Source: Bacillota bacterium
GTDB taxonomy: Bacteria; Bacillota; Dehalobacteriia; UBA4068
Reading direction: 5' to 3'
Length of the DNA stretch: 9,123 nt
NCBI GenBank assembly: GCA_017439615.1
Contig: JAFSIU010000131.1
Span: 1-9,123, forward strand
Under the pieces are notes generated by a model. It saw only the letters and a list, made by a program, of their open reading frames with translations, was not told the origin of the DNA and searched no databases. Below are positions 6,653 through 9,123 of the stretch, piece by piece (positions within the stretch are counted from its first letter, which is position 1; every line of letters starts with the position of its first letter). A program made the position numbers and the translations under genes.

Positions 6653-8826
6653 CAGTTCAATTCCTCCTTACTTAATTGAGATTCCGCGATCTGGCGGTAA
6701 ACATCACAGCTTGCCAGCAGCTCGGCATGAGTACCCTTGCCGACTATTCTGCCCTTGTCAAGCACGATTATCTGATCTGCGCGCAAAACGGTGCTGATAC
6801 GCTGCGCAACAATAAGCACTGTTGCATCGGCGGTATGCTGAAACAATGCCTTGCGCAATGCGGCATCTGTTTTGAAATCAAGTGCCGAGAAGCTGTCATC
6901 AAAAATATATATCTCGGGATTTTTGGCAATGGCACGGGCGATGGAAAGTCGCTGACGCTGACCGCCCGAAACATTGGTACCGCCCTGAGCGATTGCTCTT
7001 TCATAGCCATTCGGATCGGCTTCGATGAAGGCTGCTGCCTGAGCGACTTCTGCAGCCTTACGCATTGTCGCTTCATCAAGCTCATCAATACCATAGGCGA
7101 TATTCGAAGCTATCGTACCGGAGAAAAGCTGACCCTTTTGCGGTACGAAGCCGATTTTGGAACGCAGCTCAGAGAGCTTAACCTTGCGGATATCCATACC
7201 ATTGACCAGAATTTCGCCCGATGTAACATCAAAAAAGCGAGGAATAAGAGTGATGAGTGTGGATTTGCCGCTGCCGGTGGAGCCAATGAAGGCTGTTGTC
7301 TCACCCGGACGCGCAACAAAGGAAATGTTCTGCAGCACATCTGCCTCAGCATTGGGATAGCGGAAGCAAACATTGCGAAATTCCACAACACCCTTCTGCT
7401 CCTGCGAAAAGCTCATCGGTTCTGCGGGATCGGTTATGGAAATGGGCATTTCCAGAATCTCGCCAACACGCTTGATGGAAACAATGGCACGGGGCAGCTG
7501 AATGCTCAGCATCGATACAAAAGAGAAGGAAATAACAATATGCATTGCATATTGAATAAAGGCGAGCAAATCACCGACCTGAGCTGCACCGTTATTGATA
7601 AGATCTGCACCTATCCAGATGATCAGCACGGAAATGCCGTTCATAATGAGAGTCTGAACGGGATGCTGAATGCTCATCAGACGGTTGAGATAAAGGCTTG
7701 TTTTCAGCAAGTTGGTATTTGCCTCATCGAAGCGCTTATTTTCATATTCTTCTCGTGAAAAGGCACGCACAACGGGCAAGCCGGAAAGAGCCTCGCGGGC
7801 AACCTGATTGATGCGGTCGATCAGGCGCTGCATCAGCTTGAATTTAGGCATAGTGATGCAAAGCAGGCTTATCATCAGGGTAAGAATGGCAAAAACGGCA
7901 AATGCTACCACCCATGTCATGCCAACATTCATATCGATAACATTGACCAATGAGCCAAAACCCATGATAGGAGCAAAAAACATCAGTCGAAGACTCATCG
8001 TGAAGAGCATCTGTATCTGCTGAATGTCATTGGTTGAGCGTGTGATAAGAGTCGCAGTGGACATACCCGTGAATTCTTTTTGTGAAAAATGCATAACACG
8101 CCTGAAAACACCGCTGCGCAGCTCACGGGCAAAGCCCGCGCCGAGTCTTGTGGTACAGAAATTGGCACATACGGCAGAAACTACGATCAGCAAAGCAAAA
8201 GCCAGCATCTGCGAGCCTGTTTTCAGCATATAAGCATTGCGTATGGCGTGTATATCCTCACCGCAGGCAACAAGCTCCTGCTGCACATAAGCGATCGCAC
8301 TTTGTTCAAGGCTTTCGTCTGCGGAGGCTGCGAAATCCTCCATTGCCTGCAGAATAAGCGGCAAGGCAGCTTGCAGGGATTTTTCATCACCCTTTTGCCA
8401 AAGCTCATTCAGCGCAGCTGCATCGCCAAGAGCTTCGGGAAGCTCAAGGACTGTTTCTTCGGAGCCTGCAGCGGAATAAAGGCTATATAAAAATGCCTGC
8501 GGCACCTGCATAGCGGCACGAAGTTCAGCTTTTTGAGGATCTGTGATATCCTCTTTCAAAATATATTTCCCATTTTGTTCAAAATAGCTTGCCTGCATCA
8601 GTACAGCATCATCCGCATCAAGCAGCAGCATAAATCTCTGCGCCTCATCTGCGCGGATATGTGTGGGCAGGCTTTCGGTGATGCCGCCCTGCTGAATACC
8701 GATATTAACGATATCCGAGGTAAAGCGCGGCAAGCGCAGATCTGCCAATGCCTGCACTGCGATGAAAAAGATCATACAAACGATCAATGGCAGAAATTTT
8801 TTTGCATATTTTAATATTGCTTTCAT
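6652..8826 (-). CDS. ABC exporter subunit A, degenerate-site half with extracytoplasmic domain
   Basis: This 724-residue half-transporter couples a six-helix exporter membrane domain (TM1 about 11-33, TM2 about 201-223, the rest to about 445) to a C-terminal ATPase domain. Walker A is GSTGSGKST (515-523), the Q-loop VPQKGQ has Q563, and the signature VSGGQ (619-623) is intact. Walker B IYIFDDS has Asp644 where the catalytic Glu should be, and the switch position is Q675 (LIVAQRIST) instead of His. This is the pattern of the non-hydrolysing site of heterodimeric exporters such as TM287/288 and BmrCD. Its intact signature would complete the active site of subunit B. An insertion of about 165 residues between TM1 and TM2 is acidic and Ala/Leu-rich and should lie outside the cell, comparable to the extracellular domain of BmrD. 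The start ATG has an AGAAAGG ribosome binding site. It follows a MarR gene by 47 bp and overlaps the start of subunit B by one base. Export of drugs or other amphipathic compounds is inferred from context. Confidence 0.95.
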   Translation of the reverse strand: MKAILKYAKKFLPLIVCMIFFIAVQALADLRLPRFTSDIVNIGIQQGGITESLPTHIRADEAQRFMLLLDADDAVLMQASYFEQNGKYILKEDITDPQKAELRAAMQVPQAFLYSLYSAAGSEETVLELPEALGDAAALNELWQKGDEKSLQAALPLILQAMEDFAASADESLEQSAIAYVQQELVACGEDIHAIRNAYMLKTGSQMLAFALLIVVSAVCANFCTTRLGAGFARELRSGVFRRVMHFSQKEFTGMSTATLITRSTNDIQQIQMLFTMSLRLMFFAPIMGFGSLVNVIDMNVGMTWVVAFAVFAILTLMISLLCITMPKFKLMQRLIDRINQVAREALSGLPVVRAFSREEYENKRFDEANTNLLKTSLYLNRLMSIQHPVQTLIMNGISVLIIWIGADLINNGAAQVGDLLAFIQYAMHIVISFSFVSMLSIQLPRAIVSIKRVGEILEMPISITDPAEPMSFSQEQKGVVEFRNVCFRYPNAEADVLQNISFVARPGETTAFIGSTGSGKSTLITLIPRFFDVTSGEILVNGMDIRKVKLSELRSKIGFVPQKGQLFSGTIASNIAYGIDELDEATMRKAAEVAQAAAFIEADPNGYERAIAQGGTNVSGGQRQRLSIARAIAKNPEIYIFDDSFSALDFKTDAALRKALFQHTADATVLIVAQRISTVLRADQIIVLDKGRIVGKGTHAELLASCDVYRQIAESQLSKEELN
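6663..6669 (-). promoter_or_regulatory. Ribosome binding site of exporter B (AAGGAGG)
   Basis: A consensus Shine-Dalgarno sequence lies within the last codons of the upstream subunit, ten bases before ATG 6652. It decides the start in favour of 6652 over the later TTG 6566, where no such site is visible. Confidence 0.85.
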
Positions 8827-8873
8827 AATAACCTTTCTTATGTCAAAACCAAAACTCTCTCAATAAAAGGCAA

Positions 8874-9123
8874 TCAAAGTTCCCTGACTATCTGCTGAAA
8901 TTCACGGCTGAGAGCCAGATATTGTGCAGCCCTTTCCTCGCCCATTTGCTCAATGGCTTTCTGCATCATTTCCTGCGAATGCCGCACCTCTGCTTCATAA
9001 AATTCTCTGCCCTTGTCCGTGATGCGAACATAGACAGTGCGTCTGTCACCGGGCATGGAATAACGCTCAACCAGTTCTTTTTGTTCGAGCTGGGCTGCAA
9101 TTTGGGAAATGGCTGCCGTGGTC
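8874..9123 (-). CDS. MarR-family transcriptional regulator (5' end beyond window)
   Basis: The visible 82 residues are the C-terminal half of a MarR-type winged helix regulator. The fragment opens within the recognition helix (TTAAISQIAAQLEQKELVERYSM) and continues into the wing, with the family hallmark PGDRRTVYVRITDKGR (D-R-R followed by beta strand and T-x-K-G). A long dimerisation helix then runs to the stop at 8876-8874. Typical MarR proteins have about 140-160 residues, so roughly 60-70 are missing upstream. It precedes the two ABC exporter subunits in the same direction with a 47-bp gap lacking a terminator, so it is probably co-transcribed. By analogy with similar operons it likely represses the operon and is released by the exported compound. 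The operator and promoter would lie outside this window. Confidence 0.92.
   Translation of the reverse strand, partial: TTAAISQIAAQLEQKELVERYSMPGDRRTVYVRITDKGREFYEAEVRHSQEMMQKAIEQMGEERAAQYLALSREFQQIVREL

Noticed and set aside
6676..7758. Long plus-strand open frame of 360 codons opposite the exporter A gene
   Set aside because: It lies wholly antisense to a certain ABC transporter gene, shows no recognisable domain, has a Cys/His/Asn-rich composition typical of a shadow frame, and has no clear ribosome binding site.
8827..8873. Perfect TTGACA word on the minus strand in the MarR-exporter gap
   Set aside because: A matching -10 box at 16-18 bases would fall inside the exporter coding start and none is convincing there, so I do not call an internal promoter.

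Overview
The window looks like chromosomal DNA of a low-to-moderate GC Gram-positive anaerobe (Bacillota, most likely class Clostridia). The basis is strong AAGGAGG-type ribosome binding sites, tightly packed co-directional genes, a Sua5-type rather than short TsaC-type threonylcarbamoyl-AMP synthase, a Cthe_2159-type beta-helix lipoprotein, and a MarR plus two-subunit ABC exporter operon of the kind common in gut Clostridia. This placement is inference from gene content; no rRNA or other taxonomic marker is present.

Region 1 (1-2867, minus strand) reads, in transcription order, as a WYL-domain transcriptional regulator (2867-1854), a DapF-fold cofactor-independent racemase whose motifs resemble the histidine racemase CntK rather than ordinary diaminopimelate epimerase (1857-1021), and a Sua5-type L-threonylcarbamoyladenylate synthase cut off by the window start (1015-1). 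The first two genes overlap by four bases and the last two are five bases apart, so this is almost certainly one translationally coupled operon.

Region 2 (2868-3031) is a divergent control region. It holds a consensus-like ribosome binding site for the regulator, a perfect 12-bp palindrome (GCAAATATTTGC), a second perfect 10-bp palindrome (GGAAATTTCC), and an extended -10 promoter element for the rightward gene. Region 3 (3032-4633, plus strand) encodes a secreted lipoprotein with a Cthe_2159-like carbohydrate-binding beta-helix and a Pro/Asp/Met-rich tail. A 34-bp perfect palindrome with T/A tracts (4695-4728) forms a bidirectional terminator between it and the next, convergent operon.

Region 4 (4746-9123, minus strand) is a drug-efflux-type operon: a MarR-family regulator (5' end outside the window), then the two subunits of a heterodimeric type IV ABC exporter. 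The first subunit (724 aa) has a degenerate ATPase site (catalytic Glu to Asp, switch His to Gln) and a large extracytoplasmic insertion. The second subunit has the canonical catalytic residues but a variant signature motif, as expected for an asymmetric heterodimer. The second subunit appears to carry a one-base deletion in an A-run seven codons after its real, SD-preceded ATG. Restoring one A gives a continuous 635-residue protein with a typical basic, Gly/Pro-rich N-terminus.

I see no mobile element, CRISPR array, tRNA or rRNA. The points most worth attention are the CntK-like racemase under a WYL regulator with no metallophore genes beside it, the apparent frameshift in the exporter subunit, and the palindromes in the divergent control region.
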